Both the position numbers and the translations under genes were made by a program. The notes under the pieces are model-generated. The model was not told the DNA's origin, ran no database searches, and saw only the letters and a program-made list of their open reading frames with translations. DNA of 64,000 nucleotides from Brachynemurus nebulosus (taxonomy: Eukaryota; Arthropoda; Insecta; Neuroptera; Myrmeleontidae), in assembly GCA_035578155.1 (NCBI GenBank), contig JAPWDM010000034.1, forward strand, positions 2,792,501 to 2,856,500, in the 5' to 3' direction. Each line of letters starts with the position of its first letter. Position 1 is the stretch's first letter. This document shows positions 1 through 11,024 of the stretch, piece by piece.

Positions 1-253
1 CGTTACTAACGTTATTTGTCGCTCGTGTAGCCAGCCAGATGCGTCACACGCGTTTTTTATCGCCGTAGTGGCGCAGACCGGCCAGATTCATCATCTGGCG
101 TTATAACCTTGAGAACGCATGTCTTTCCAGACTGAGCGATAATTTCCGCTACGTGTAGCCACTATAATTCATATCAATGTTGCCCATATTTCTAGCGTTA
201 CTTAACGTTCAAAACTAGGCGTTAAAAAACGCTCGTGTAGCCTTAGCCTAATG
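1..253. repeat. Repeat-derived DNA with duplicated 13-bp motif
   Basis: This stretch has more G and C than its surroundings and no coding frame I can support. The motif CGCTCGTGTAGCC occurs at 20-32 and 230-242, each shortly after a GTTACT(T)AACGTT-like string, and a shorter form (CGCTCGTGTA) recurs at 3174-3183. This suggests decayed mobile-element sequence of unknown type. Confidence 0.35.
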
Positions 254-475
254 TAGGGGTGGCCAACCTGCCGCCCGCCATGAACTTTTTGTGGCCCGCG
301 AGATTCATCACACTTATACAAAATATATTTATTTTGTAATGACCAAGGTAGTGAAAACCAATGTATTAAAAAAACAAATACGTAATATATGGGAACATAC
401 AATTTAGATGCGGCCCGCGAAGTCATGATGCGCTTCCAAAGTGGCCCGCAAGATCATTTGGGTTGGCCACCCCTG
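254..475. mobile_element. Non-autonomous hAT element (MITE), 222 bp
   Basis: The ends are terminal inverted repeats: TAGGGGTGGCCAACCTG on the left and, read inward from the right, CAGGGGTGGCCAACC. They are flanked by 8-bp direct repeats, GCCTAATG at 246-253 and GTCTAATG at 476-483 (one mismatch). An 8-bp target duplication with a CAGGGGTGGCC-type end is the hAT signature. The interior has no transposase. Confidence 0.8.
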
Positions 476-483
476 GTCTAATG

Positions 484-649
484 CTTCATTTGTTATATTT
501 GTTTTATGACGTTATATCACTTTTAGATAATTTCAAGTATATTGCCACTTCGTTTCAAATACAATTGAGCATGAGTTATTGTTAAAAAATTAAATAATTC
601 TTATATTCGAAACGAATCAATCTTCTATTCTTTTCTAAAAACAAACTGC
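484..649. other. AT-rich spacer
   Basis: I see no gene or recognisable element here, only AT-rich sequence between two elements. Confidence 0.4.
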
Positions 650-1049
650 AAAGGACCCTTTTACCCCCCAAAGAGGGGTAAAAGTGCCTAAATGGGAAAT
701 TAAAAAATTAATAGTAGCATTAAGTGCGCTATGTGATAGTAAGTCTTATATACCAATATTAGGGCTTTAGACGTAATCGTCTTCGGGTAAAACCACTTTA
801 AGTGAAATTCGAATATTTCCAAATTTTTCCTCAATGCGTGTTCGGATCTTTTTAAAAATCGACTTGTGTATAGAACAGAGGGAGAGCTAATTTTTGGTGT
901 ATATTGAAGGTCATTCAAACGTAATCACGTTTAAAGCCCTAATATTGGTATATAAGACTTACTATCACATAGCGCACTTAATGCTACTATTAGTTTTTTT
1001 AATTTCCCATTTAGGCACTTTTACCCCTCTTTACCCCGAAGGCTCCTTT
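650..1049. mobile_element. Fold-back MITE with ~130-bp inverted arms
   Basis: Positions 650-779 and 920-1049 are inverted copies of each other with a loop of about 140 bp. The outer ends carry AAAGGACCC / AAAGGAGCC and a GGGGTAAAAGTGCC box. I see no coding capacity. The small reading frames here are chance frames through the arms. Confidence 0.7.
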
Positions 1050-1630
1050 AAAATTTACTTAAGTGCAATAATGAAAGAGATAAAGCCAAGAAAACGGAAA
1101 TTATTTAAATTCATAAGTGACGAATCATGGTTAAATTTAAATGAAATGGCCCATACATATATTTACATTATCAAACTAATGCTCAATTGGTGAATCGACT
1201 AATAACTAACTTACTCTTTAAATTATTATTTTAAAACATCAGAACTCCAAATTTTCAATGTGTTGTGGTAGGGTATTATATTAGTAGTTGGAAACGAATT
1301 AAACGTGGTACTCTATCGGCAAAGTTTGTTGCTATTTTATATGTTTCTATAATTTACAATTTGCTATTTTCATTTTGATGTTTTATGTGTGAATGTTAGT
1401 AAAATCAAAATATAATAAATCATTATTATAAATAGGCTTGCAGCTTGAAACAAGAACAGGACAGGAATAATAGAAGCTAATATATAAAATGTTGTAAAAG
1501 ATATGTGAAGTTGATTTCATAATTTTTGAAGTGTTTTTTAAAAATGTTATATATAGATTCCTGCGTTATTTTGTGGTATTCTATATTAATTGTAAAAAAT
1601 AATGAAAAAAATTACTATGGAAAAAGTAAA
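1050..1630. other. AT-rich, no feature recognised
   Basis: I see no gene, tandem repeat or paired inverted repeat in this stretch. Confidence 0.3.
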
Positions 1631-1802
1631 AAAAGTAAAAAATAATTAATAGCACGAATTTTGTAGTCAAGCGGGACATCATATGTAAAATTGCGACTGA
1701 ATGTGCTTGAAAAATTCATGAATTCTTCAAGATCTACATTTTTTTTTATACTACTCCCCGCCTGACTTCAAAATTCGTGCTATTAATTATTTTTTACTTT
1801 TT
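1631..1802. mobile_element. Small inverted-repeat MITE
   Basis: The arms at 1631-1674 and 1757-1802 are near-perfect inverted copies (for example AATTAATAGCACGAATTTT against AAAATTCGTGCTATTAATT). The loop of about 80 bp includes a run of T. Family unknown. Confidence 0.65.
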
Positions 1803-2208
1803 GAAGTCGATTTTTTAAAAGAGCTTTTATTTCATACCTTTTAGTGACAATGCTTATAAGTACACCCCATTACAATTTTTTATTTGGTTTTTAAATTTTT
1901 TTTATTAAATTCTAAATTTCATACGTTTAGGTGGAATAGTTTCCAAAATACCAATGTTCCAAAAATCATAATTTTAGGTACTCATTGACTTTGCTTTGAA
2001 ATTTAGAACATTAATAATATTTAAAGTAATAATTACTAGGAAAATAAGAAATCAAGGAAAATCCACTGATTTCACCATTTTTAATTATTTCAAGTCTTAT
2101 GCACCTAGTCTGGTAATAGACTTTTGTTCTTGTAGAAGGAATGTGCATGTTCTTTTTATGGTTTTGAAAAAAAAATCTTGGAACCGTTATAGTTTATACG
2201 TTATATAG

Positions 2209-2274
2209 AATGTTATACGTCGAGCTGGTCTTTGCATCAATGAAGGTGGAGACCACATTGAACACTTATTGTAA
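2209..2274 (+). pseudogene. C-terminal remnant of a mariner/Tc1-type transposase
   Basis: A short frame ends in residues GLCINEGGDHIEHLL and a stop. This resembles the usual ending of insect IS630-Tc1-mariner transposases, in which an ANGGHFEHLL-like tail closes the protein. About 500 bp downstream, at 2761-2780, the sequence CGAAGTTTTGGGACACTTTG followed by TA looks like the element's 3' terminal inverted repeat (ACAAAGTGTCCCAAAAC when inverted). The catalytic domain and 5' end are absent, so this is a 3' fragment of an old insertion. The match is from memory of family endings, so the assignment is moderate. Confidence 0.5.
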
Positions 2275-2782
2275 AAATTTTTATTTTTGTGCCCATGGCC
2301 AACTAAATTCTGTAATAAAACTAAACTAGCTCCTAACAGTATCGGTTATCAGTGCTTCAATAAAAAATTTTTCCTCCGAAACTACGCGAAATACGAAGTT
2401 TTTACAAGAGCCAAAAAATGAAGGAAATTAATAAGTCTTCCTCTTAAAAAAATCTTAAAGTCATATCATCATCCTTAAAAACATTTTGAACAAATTTATC
2501 TAGGTTTAGGGGTACTTTTAACCCTTCTCTAATTTTGTTTGGGTTTCTTTGCTTACTGAAAGTATTGGCATTCTCGGAAATGCGCAGATACCAAATTTCA
2601 TTAAAATTGGTTCATGCATTTCTAAACAGCATACAAAAATTTGATTTTTTAAATAAAATTTGAACTCCTCTCACGCGTAAACGGTGCATTTTGGTACATA
2701 GGTAAGTTGAGTCCAATCGTCGTTTTGTGACTTCTAAAATACGTGGTAGCTCTATGTCCTCGAAGTTTTGGGACACTTTGTA
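2275..2782 (+). mobile_element. 3' non-coding end of the mariner-like remnant
   Basis: This is non-coding sequence between the transposase remnant and a terminal box at 2761-2780 followed by TA. No matching 5' terminal repeat is visible upstream, so the element is 5'-deleted. Confidence 0.4.
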
Positions 2783-3188
2783 TTCATAATTTATAACTCC
2801 TTTTATAATTATAATGTATAAAATATTAAAAAAAAAAGTTTCAAAATAAGAGTTTATAACTATTTAATATAAAAATGTATTCCTATATTTTTATTTTTAA
2901 AGATTATGTTAAGGAATTAAAATTTGAATAATTTTTATATAAAAATATTTATATATTTTCGCAATTCCAGTTTTATAAATAAAAGAAATTTTCAAATAGT
3001 TGTTTGTTTTCATTTATTAATTCGGGAAAAATCTTTTTAGTCAAAGATTCTAGAAGAATTTAATGTAATCAAGACAGCTTGTTGACAACATCGTCCAGAC
3101 TGATCAATGTTTTCCATTTGAAATGAAAAACATAAATATAAGCGACATTCAACAAATTTCCTTAATGTAATGCCGCTCGTGTAAATGC

Positions 3189-3190
<2 letters not shown>
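2783..3190. other. AT-rich, no feature recognised
   Basis: Very AT-rich DNA without a coding frame. It ends at the tail of the LINE fragment. Confidence 0.3.

Positions 3191-3191
<1 letters not shown>

Positions 3192-3224
<33 letters not shown>
3192..3224. repeat. (ATA)n microsatellite
   Basis: About eleven ATA units. It sits where the 3' end of the minus-strand LINE fragment would be. CR1/L2/Jockey-type LINEs often end in such a simple repeat, so it is probably the element's tail. Confidence 0.75.
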
Positions 3225-3225
<1 letters not shown>

Positions 3226-4945
3226 TAATATTTATTTATTTGCATCGACCAATATAGGTATACAAAAGGTTTATATTTGATATTACAATATATTACTTAT
3301 ATCATAAGGTTAAAGTCAAAGGTCGATTAAATACTTCCTTAATGCCTTTTTAAATTGTTGCGTGTCTTTACTTGTGATCCATACAGGTAGTTTATTATAC
3401 AGCTTCTGCCCAGTATAAACAGGTGTTTCTTCATAAAAGCTTGTCCTATGTGTAAAGTCAAAATTTGACTTCACTCTTGTATTGTACTCATATTTCTTGG
3501 TACACGATTGATCAAAATATGAATTTTATTTCATGTATGAAAGTAATTCATATGCATATGTAGCCCAAAATGTTAGGATCTTGTTGTCTTTGAATGCCGC
3601 TTTACAACTGTCTCTTGAAGGTATTCTAAATATTAGTCGAATAATTTTTTTCTGTATTATAAATACTCTGCTAGATTCCGTACTTCTACCCCATGCTAAT
3701 ATGCCATATTTTATAGCTGAATATACATGTGAGTAGTAAAACATTAACAGTTGAGATTGTTCAACATAATTATTCAATACTCGCATTTGGTAGTGCAACT
3801 GATTCAATTTTTTACACACATAATTTACATGATCGACAAATTTCAAATTGTGATCAATATGTATCCCAAGAAATTTGGTGACTTTAGTCGCTTTTATTTG
3901 ACTGCTTTTATTACTAAATATAAGATCTGTACTGGGCATAGTTCTTAATTTAAAATCTACTATATTAGTCTTATCTAAGTTTACAATTAATTGATTTTGT
4001 GAGCACCATTCACTGAAACGCTCAATTGTAAGGTTTGCTATATTTACAGCATCATGCATATCATCCCCAGTTATTAATATGGTGATGTCATCTGCATACA
4101 TTATCAGTTTGCCAAATTCTAAATGTGCATAGAGATCATTAACAAAGCATATAAAGAGAAGTGGTCCAAGTGTACTCCCTTGGGGTACTCCTATTTCCAC
4201 CCCCGCTATGTCCGATTTCTCTCCATCGATCTCAACTATGATCTTCCTATCCGTTAGTAGGATTTAATTAACTTATAAGCATTTCCCTTTAATCCCATAG
4301 CTTCCAATTTTGTCATGAGAAAGTCATGATTTGCACTGTCAAAAGCCGCACTAAGATCAAAGAATAATCCCAGTACATACTTCCCATCATCAATTGCTTT
4401 TGAGAGATATTTATAAAATTCAAATATTGCACTTGTCGTAGATCTTTTCATTCTGAAGCCGTGCTGTGCTTCATTTATAATTTTATTGTTTTTTAGAAAA
4501 GTTATTAATCGGTTAGCGATGATTTTTTCATAAATTTTCGAAAATACAGAGAGCAAAGAGATTTGTCTGTAATTCTTTACGTTGTTTGTATTATCTTTCT
4601 TATATATTGGCTTTATTTTGGCTACTTTAAGTCGATTTGGAAAAACACTTGTTTCAAGCATGCTATTAATATGTTCGTATAGTATATTTGGAAATATATA
4701 TGCATCTTGTTTTAATACTATGGCAGGAATCTCATCAATTCCTGTAGATTTCTTATTTGGCAAACTCTATAATATTAAACTTCCACTGGATCTGTAGGCA
4801 TCAAATACACTGTTTTATGACATGCAACGTTTATCTTAGTACAATGAACTGATTTTTTATCTTTGAAATGTTCGTTAAGCTTTTCATATACTGAATTAGA
4901 AAAATATTCTAGGAATATTTTAAGTAATTCATGGTTAGCATCAGT
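3225..4945 (-). pseudogene. Non-LTR retrotransposon reverse transcriptase, 5'-truncated and frameshifted
   Basis: This is a reverse transcriptase of a non-LTR (LINE) element, the enzyme for target-primed reverse transcription. Two frames cover it: 4763-4254 (169 residues) and 4200-3526 (224 residues). In order I see an NKKSTGIDEIP box, a GFR box, motif A as FDLSAAFD with its metal-binding Asp, the VPQGSTLGPLLF box, and the catalytic YADD as MYADDITIL, followed by FLGI in the thumb. A single-base deletion after the SY residues near 4254 throws the frame; the missing stretch reads on in the next frame without a stop. A second frame break lies near 4775-4790. The endonuclease domain is missing, so this is a typical 5'-truncated dead copy. 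I cannot decide the clade beyond Jockey/CR1-like. Confidence 0.88.
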
Positions 4946-6325
4946 GGCGACGCGTGAGAGTAGACAAGGGAAACAGTGTCTCCCCCAAAAAAACTAACCT
5001 TCACAATATTCAAAATTTTTTATAAAATTTAAAATAATTATGAAATTTATTCAATAATATTGTCCATTTTCATACATTCACATTTCCAAACAAAACGTAT
5101 TTACTTTTACGGATATCCAATATACATACGTTTAGAGACGTTTATGTAATTATGCCGGTGTGTGTATTATTTACTTTTATTGTATGTTAACTTATGAAAT
5201 CATACAGCAATAGTTATTTGAAAAAAAAATAAAAATTGTTGGACTTGGTTGGACATAACGTGTTTTGGATCTGTAATTAGGACATAACGAGTTTTGGAAA
5301 TGTTTTCTCGACAAAATGGCAGAATCAGATAATAAAGAGACAGTATTTCAAAGGGAAATTTTTAAAAGTATAATAAAAAATATAGATCAAATTAACCTAA
5401 ATGCTTATTGTTTTATTTATTAGAAATGTCCTTAATTTCGTCCTCCACAAGGAATAAGTAAAAAAATTAAATGCCTAAACATCTTCTCCACTGTGAATAT
5501 CTGCAATATTGCCCTCCTGATTGTTTTTCTAGATTTTCCAGGCGAAGCTGGATTTATTATCTCGTCACTTTCCATCTAAACACTAGTTAAATCCTTTTGT
5601 TTGGTATTGAAACTTTTATTATCAAAAGAATTCGGGATTCTTAGAGCATAAAACAAGCCAGAATGATGAAGTAAAAGCAATTAAGCTGTTTACTTTTTTA
5701 ACAAGATGATTTTTGAACAGTTGATTGGACTAATTAAAACTCATCTACATAACTATTGATATTCATTATTGTAAGATAGATTTACTATAAAAACAGCATC
5801 ATATTCTGTAATTACGCTTAATTTTAACAATGTAAAACATTAACAATAAGTTTTGGACATAACGTAATTTGAAACTGTACTATGAAATTTGTACTGAAAT
5901 CTTATTGACTTGACGGATGTTCTTCCTGTTTTTGCGGGTGGACATAACGTACTTTGACACTGTTTCAGTGATGGAGTAGGCGAATTTTGGAACTGTAGCA
6001 AGTTTTAAATTCAGCATTTAAAGCAGAAAGAACGAGTTTTTGAAATGTAATATTTTTGAAAAAGATGTATAGGGTTCTGCTCTATCAAATGATGTAAAAA
6101 ACACAAAATCTGAAATTTGTGGACAAAACGAGTTTTGGAAATGGATGACTCAATTATTCCTTCGGGTGACAATAGTGACTAAGCTTGGAATTGAATAGAA
6201 AATATTAAAAAAAAAATCAGTTTATATGGACCTCTTCAAACACTCAGACAGTGCTATTTTTTGTTCCTTAAAACTATCTAAAAACTATTTTAGTGTTCTT
6301 ATGAACAAATTGTTGTTTAACGCTT
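4942..6325. repeat. Unassigned region with dispersed GGACATAACG motif
   Basis: The left border is CAGTGGCGACGCGTGA, which looks like a hAT-type terminus, but I found no partner end. Within the region a 24-bp-scale motif, GGACATAACGNNTTTTGGAA or variants, appears at 5250-5270, 5280-5303, 5854-5877, 5939-5962 and 6120-6143, with a weaker one at 6031-6049. No long reading frame is present. Confidence 0.45.
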
Positions 6326-6326
6326 T

Positions 6327-6390
6327 AAATGATTAAGACGAGTTAACTCGTCTTGCAATATGGCGGCTCAAAATGCTATAATATGTATAT
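6327..6390. repeat. Repeat H, copy 1 (left part)
   Basis: This matches 55797-55862 (shared TGCAATATGGCGGCTCAAAA). The copy continues at 7742 after an insertion. Copy 3 near 55.8 kb is uninterrupted, which defines the insertion. Confidence 0.6.
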
Positions 6391-7741
6391 ATCATATCCC
6401 TGCCACTCTCCATACAGTCCATTATAAAAAAAAATGGACCGTTTTCTGACGCCGCTGTAACTAATATACCAGGACAGCGATTCTTGAAAAGTGAAGTGAA
6501 GTGGAATGGAATGAAATGAAATAGCTGAGAACAGAACCAAAGAAAATATATATTTTTAAGTTGGTAGGTATACACTGTTATTGTGATAATGCGTACTCTA
6601 TTGACGAAATGGATTACTAATAAAAGGAGGTATTATTTATGGTACAAAGTTTTCATTTCCGGTTACATATTATGTGGAATTTAAAAAATAAAATTTACAG
6701 ATATTCATCATTTATCATTTTATTGGTATCTTTCGTCCATTCCGTTTATTTTACAATTGATTTATTTCACATTTTTATAAACTATTTAAACTTTTCAGTA
6801 GGTAACTATTGTTTATAAAAATAACGATGTGTTTTTTCATTTATTCACTTAATAAATCTATGTTACCGATATTTTTTTGTTCTTTACATTTCATATAAAA
6901 AAAAGAAATCAAAAAAATGATTTATGTAAATGTTTACTCTAAAACTAAATAAACAAAAACAAACGCAACAAGGTTATGTCGAAACTTTATTTCTACTATT
7001 AACTGCTATTAAAAAGGAAAATATACAATTTAAAAAAGTAAAAAATTAAAACAGTTAATATAAAACACAGCTAGCTACTCAAAAATCACAACATACGCAA
7101 ACGGAATGGACGAAAAATGGCAATAAAATGATAAATGATGAATATTTGTAAATTTTATTTTTTAAATTCCACATAATATGTAACCGGAAATGAGAACTGT
7201 GTACCATAAATAATACCTCCTTTTATTAGTAATCCATTTCGTCGACAGAGTACCCATTATCACAATAATGTATACCTTTACCTACCAACTTATAAAAATA
7301 TATTTTCTTTGGTTCTGTTCTCAGCTATTTCATTTCATTCCATTCCACTTCACTTCACTTTTCAAGAATCGCTCTCCAGATGACGTTGATGTACTAGAAT
7401 AAAATTAGAGTCGGGGCATGAGTTTTGATAGTTCGCTATTTTTCATCAAAGATTCATCTAAAATAAATTGGAAATAAATTAAATATTTAAAAAAATACTT
7501 TAATTCCACTTAGAAAGATTAATTAAATTAAAAAATTTTAATTCTTCATTAATACATAACTTGGTGACGATACTTTTATACTCAATCATATGATAATTAA
7601 TTTTGACATCTGTTTGATCAAAAATGCTCACATGTCCCAACTCTATTTAGTATGCTCCGATACCATTAGCACCACGTAGTAAACTGTGACATGAAAAGGT
7701 CCGTCCTTGAAAATAAGTGGCAGGGACATGGTATATATTCA
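6391..7741. mobile_element. Insertion splitting repeat H, containing a large fold-back
   Basis: The insertion is bounded by CATATCCCTGCCACT on the left and GTGGCAGGGACATGG on the right, which are inverted copies. Inside it, 6476-6748 and 7099-7373 are ~275-bp inverted arms around a ~350-bp loop, starting with AGCGATTCTTGAAAAGTGAA. The right flank 7374-7741 carries no gene that I can see. Confidence 0.65.
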
Positions 7742-8040
7742 CTTTAGAATATTCACTGATACAGGTGCCGCCATCTGTGACAGTTTTTCAAAATACGGTA
7801 TAATTCTAAATAATGTTCAATTTTATCAATATAGTTTAGTATAATTTATATTTTGTAAATTCCTAGGGTTCACTTTTTTGATGTTGGCATCTTTGATTTT
7901 TTTCTTTTTCTTTTTTTGTAACGTTTTTTGTTATACTTAGCACTGACGGTGAAAAGTCCGGCATTTTGAGACAAAATATTTTTCCATATTGTTTAAAAGC
8001 GTTAATCAAAATTTTAGGTATTTTAGAACATATCTGAAAA
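7742..8040. repeat. Repeat H, copy 1 (right part)
   Basis: This is nearly the same as 55863-56130 and 19337-19518. Shared strings include AGTTTAGTATAATTTATATT and AAAAGTCCGGCATTTTGAGA. It is a dispersed repeat without a coding frame, and the short minus-strand reading frame across it is not supported. Confidence 0.7.
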
Positions 8041-8472
8041 AAGAAGGCTGCAAACTTCGTTGTTTTAATTGGAAATACGTGGAAATAATGAACACTTGAC
8101 ATTTGGGTTAAGTTAAAGGTTAATAGGGGTGAAAAGGGGAGAGTATATGGGTTAATAGGGACGCTATACCAAGTAGAAAAAGGCGAATGGGGGGTGATTA
8201 AGGACGGACGAAGAATGTATTGGAATATAGAACAGAACACTTTCAAGATTATCAAGTCTTCCGACATTTTTATAAACACATTCAGCATGACATTTCTATA
8301 CTTTATAAACTTTGCGTTAGATTTTACGTTTTTTTCTGCACAAAATCGTGAAGTATTCTTTCTTTTTTTGGATGTCTAAATACAAAATATTCGAAGTTAT
8401 GGTATATTTCAATTCCAATGTTGGTCGGGCCTACGAGTCGTCTATTCACATTTCACCCTTTTATCATCTTAT
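8041..8472. other. No feature recognised
   Basis: Non-coding DNA beside the broken 3' end of the Gypsy-like element. The string TTTCACCCTTTTATCATC at 8453-8470 is an imperfect echo of the element's last bases (TTCACCCTCTTATCAGG at 8482-8498), which may mark how the element was truncated. Confidence 0.35.
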
Positions 8473-9831
8473 TCAGCCATTCACCCTCTTATCAGGATCG
8501 ACCTGTATACCAGATGAATTAATTTTAAAGCCAAGGTATTTAATTTCGCGTTTAGCAAAATTGCATTTGGAAAGCGTTAGATTGGCTGCTTTCAGTCGGG
8601 TTAGCACCTCGTGTACAGTTTTGATGTGTTCATCAAAAGAGGAGTTAGCGACAACTATATCGTCAAGGTATACAAATGCATATGGTTCTAGACTAGGTCC
8701 TAAAATTGTATCCACTAAACGTTGCTGAGTAGCAGGCGCATTAGTTAGACCAAACATCATACGTTTTGGTTGAAATTGTCCAACTCCAGGTACAGAGAAT
8801 GCACATTTAGGTCGGCTACTATGTTCTAAGGGAATCTGCCAAAACGCGGATTTAAGGTCGAGCGTACTAAACCAACAAGCGTTTCCTAAACGATCAAGTA
8901 TTTGATGCATAAATGGAAGGGGATAGGCATCTTTACGAGTTACGGCGTTAAGCTTCCGCAGGTCTAAACAGAACCGAAATTTAGGGCTTCCGTCAGTAGA
9001 TTTTTTATTAACCACTACTATAGGATTATTCCAAGGACTTTGCGCAGGTTCAATAATGTCTAAAGCTAACATGTGTTGAACTTCTTGGATGATAAAATCA
9101 TGAATGGGTTTTGATACCGTATAATTTCTTTGTTTTATGGGCTGAGCGTCTCCTGTATCAATTTTGTGTACGATAGCTGTTGTACATGGTAAATTTTCTG
9201 GCTGAGGAAAGCTTTTAATCAAGTTATCCAGCTGACGCTGTTGATCAGCGGTAAGTGACTGATCCTGCTCAAGTGAACAAATATCAGGACTAGTGAACTG
9301 ATAAGTGTTACTGACAAAGTCGAAGGTGATACCGAACTTCTTGATAAAATCGATTCCTAATAGGAGATCGTTTGAGAGACCGTCAATAGGTCTCTCAATC
9401 GTAGGTACGGTGTAAGTACGATCATGAAACTTGTACGGAATAAAAGCTTTACCTTTGATGTTGCATGACGAACCATTCGCAACGGTAATTTGGGTAAAAG
9501 GATTGATTTGACATAACGGTGGAAGGTTATGTTTAATCTGTTCATAAAATCTGGAATTAGCGGCAGTTAATGTGGCACCTGTGTCAATTAAGCCAAGTAC
9601 TTTTCTTCCAGAAATTGACAGACTGACATAGGGTCTGGAGTCCTTACTGACCGACACAAACGGATACGTCGAATTTAGACAACTATTAGAATGTACGGTT
9701 GAAACACAAAATTTACGAACAGTAGATAACCATAATTTCCATTCATCGGAGTCGCGCTTCAAGGAACGAATCGGTTTGTTTACGGAAAGAGGTTTCCGAC
9801 GATTCGAACAGAAACCTACTCGTTGTTTAAA
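8473..9831 (-). pseudogene. Ty3/Gypsy pol: protease and partial reverse transcriptase
   Basis: This is the pol frame of an LTR retrotransposon. Running from 9831 down, it has an aspartic protease with the LIDTGAT active-site motif (roughly 9660-9580), a linker, then reverse transcriptase. The RT has WNNPIVVVNKK, the FRFCLDLRKLNAVT box, FSTLDLKSAFWQI (motif A), FGLTNAPATQQ and the catalytic YLDD (FVYLDDIVV). The frame ends soon after the KYLGFKI thumb motif, at 8473, where foreign sequence begins. The connection domain, RNase H and integrase are missing, so the element cannot move by itself. The frame is open from the frameshift site at 9831 and overlaps the end of gag in the -1 frame. RT motifs place it in Ty3/Gypsy; I do not assign a finer lineage. 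Confidence 0.9.
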
Positions 9832-11024
9832 GAAGGGTTACATTTTGCACATGCCCTAACGGTGACGTTAGGGGTGCCACAACGGTAACAGTACCGATTC
9901 TGTGGTTTTTCACAATTATGGAAGTGGTGGCCTTGTTCGCGGCAGTTAAAACATTTTAGCGCCGATACAAAACGGACAGATTTATTAGGAACGGTGGTAG
10001 TAGATGTTTTCGACGTAGAGCGTTGACTGAAAGAAAGTCGTGGCGTAGTATGTTCCGCTTTGACGCGATCAAGCTGTGCACAGAGTGTGTATAGTTTATC
10101 TAAAGTGTCGCACAAACTAGTAGACACGAGTACGCTGTTGTCTCTCGACATTGCGGCAATAATAATATCGATTTTACGCGCCTCGTCAGGTTGTACGGAC
10201 AGTTTTGAAAATAGCTGTTTCAATCTGACAAATAAGTCAACTGTTCTTTCGTTAGAACCCTGCTTTACGTTATAGATTGTCTTCCAGATGGCGTCATCGG
10301 AAGTGAATAGACCGTAATGTCTACGTAAAGCATCCAGTAACTGATCCCAAGATTGAAAATCAGCCTTAGAAGCCCTATACCAATTCAAAGCGTTACCCTC
10401 AAATAAATCAACGGCAGAGACGAACAGGTCAAAATGCGACACATGTCGTGCTTCCGCAAGTTCATGTACGCGTTCAATAAATTCTTGAACGTTGCCCTGA
10501 CCGTTAAATTTAATATTCCACTTATAAACTGGAGGTGGTTTATAAGTTTGTACGGCGGGTTGAATCGCCATAGGAACGTTAGCGGTAATATGTCTAGTTC
10601 GTTCCAATAACTCCGAATCAAGCTCAGTAAAAGAATTTTCAAGAACCGCGGCTTGATCAATAAGGGGAGCTGTATTATCGTCTCTATATCTCTGATTTTT
10701 AATGAGGTCAATACGCCTTAAAAAGTGTGCTATTCGGTTAGAGAGGTATTGGTACTCTAACGATTCTTCCGTACCAACAAACAGACGGACTTCTGAACAC
10801 AACTGCGAATATTTGGCCTGTATAGTGCCAATTTCACCAACTAATGGTGGGGCAAAGGTGTTATCTAACTCTAAACCGGAATTTAACAATACAGTCATTT
10901 GCCTAGCAGTAAGAGCTGTGGGGTTTCTACCATGACGCAAAAGTTCATAGGCGAGTTCATCCCTTTTTAGGCCGGCGAAACTAATTTGTACGTCCATTGT
11001 CCTACTGGTCAATTCAACAGTCAC
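9816..11024 (-). CDS. Ty3/Gypsy-type Gag polyprotein, apparently intact (402 aa)
   Basis: This is the structural capsid/nucleocapsid protein of the LTR retrotransposon. The N-terminal half is helical and charged. A retrotrans_gag-type capsid segment follows (around residues 180-300; NWYRASKADFQSWDQLLDAL and a FVRLKQLF helix). The C-terminus has zinc knuckles. The first is a perfect CX2CX4HX4C (CFNCREQGHHFHNC). The second has the Cys residues of the same spacing, but valine replaces the histidine, and a further CX2C follows. Gag is open from its ATG to a TAG at 9816-9818, with no inactivating change visible, while the pol part is truncated. Reading into pol needs a -1 shift at 9825-9831. Confidence 0.88.
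   Translation of the reverse strand: MTVELTSRTMDVQISFAGLKRDELAYELLRHGRNPTALTARQMTVLLNSGLELDNTFAPPLVGEIGTIQAKYSQLCSEVRLFVGTEESLEYQYLSNRIAHFLRRIDLIKNQRYRDDNTAPLIDQAAVLENSFTELDSELLERTRHITANVPMAIQPAVQTYKPPPVYKWNIKFNGQGNVQEFIERVHELAEARHVSHFDLFVSAVDLFEGNALNWYRASKADFQSWDQLLDALRRHYGLFTSDDAIWKTIYNVKQGSNERTVDLFVRLKQLFSKLSVQPDEARKIDIIIAAMSRDNSVLVSTSLCDTLDKLYTLCAQLDRVKAEHTTPRLSFSQRSTSKTSTTTVPNKSVRFVSALKCFNCREQGHHFHNCEKPQNRYCYRCGTPNVTVRACAKCNPSLNNE
9825..9831 (-). promoter_or_regulatory. Programmed -1 ribosomal frameshift site, U UUA AAC
   Basis: On the minus strand the last gag codons read TCT TTA AAC AAC GAG TAG. The heptamer T TTA AAC sits exactly in the X XXY YYZ register required for -1 slippage, three codons before the gag stop. 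The -1 frame entered there is the pol frame, and it is open through protease. UUUAAAC is one of the most efficient known eukaryotic slippery sequences. I did not fold a downstream stimulatory structure. Confidence 0.8.

Noticed and set aside
1996..2208. 70-residue frame just upstream of the mariner tail as part of the transposase
   Set aside because: The composition is low-complexity and no transposase motif is present. Only the last ~21 codons from 2209 resemble the family.
7863..8288. 141-residue minus-strand frame
   Set aside because: It runs through repeat H and low-complexity sequence. The part that overlaps repeat H is not kept as a frame in the other two copies.
10060..10935. Plus-strand frames opposite gag
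   Set aside because: These are antisense shadows of the well-supported gag frame.
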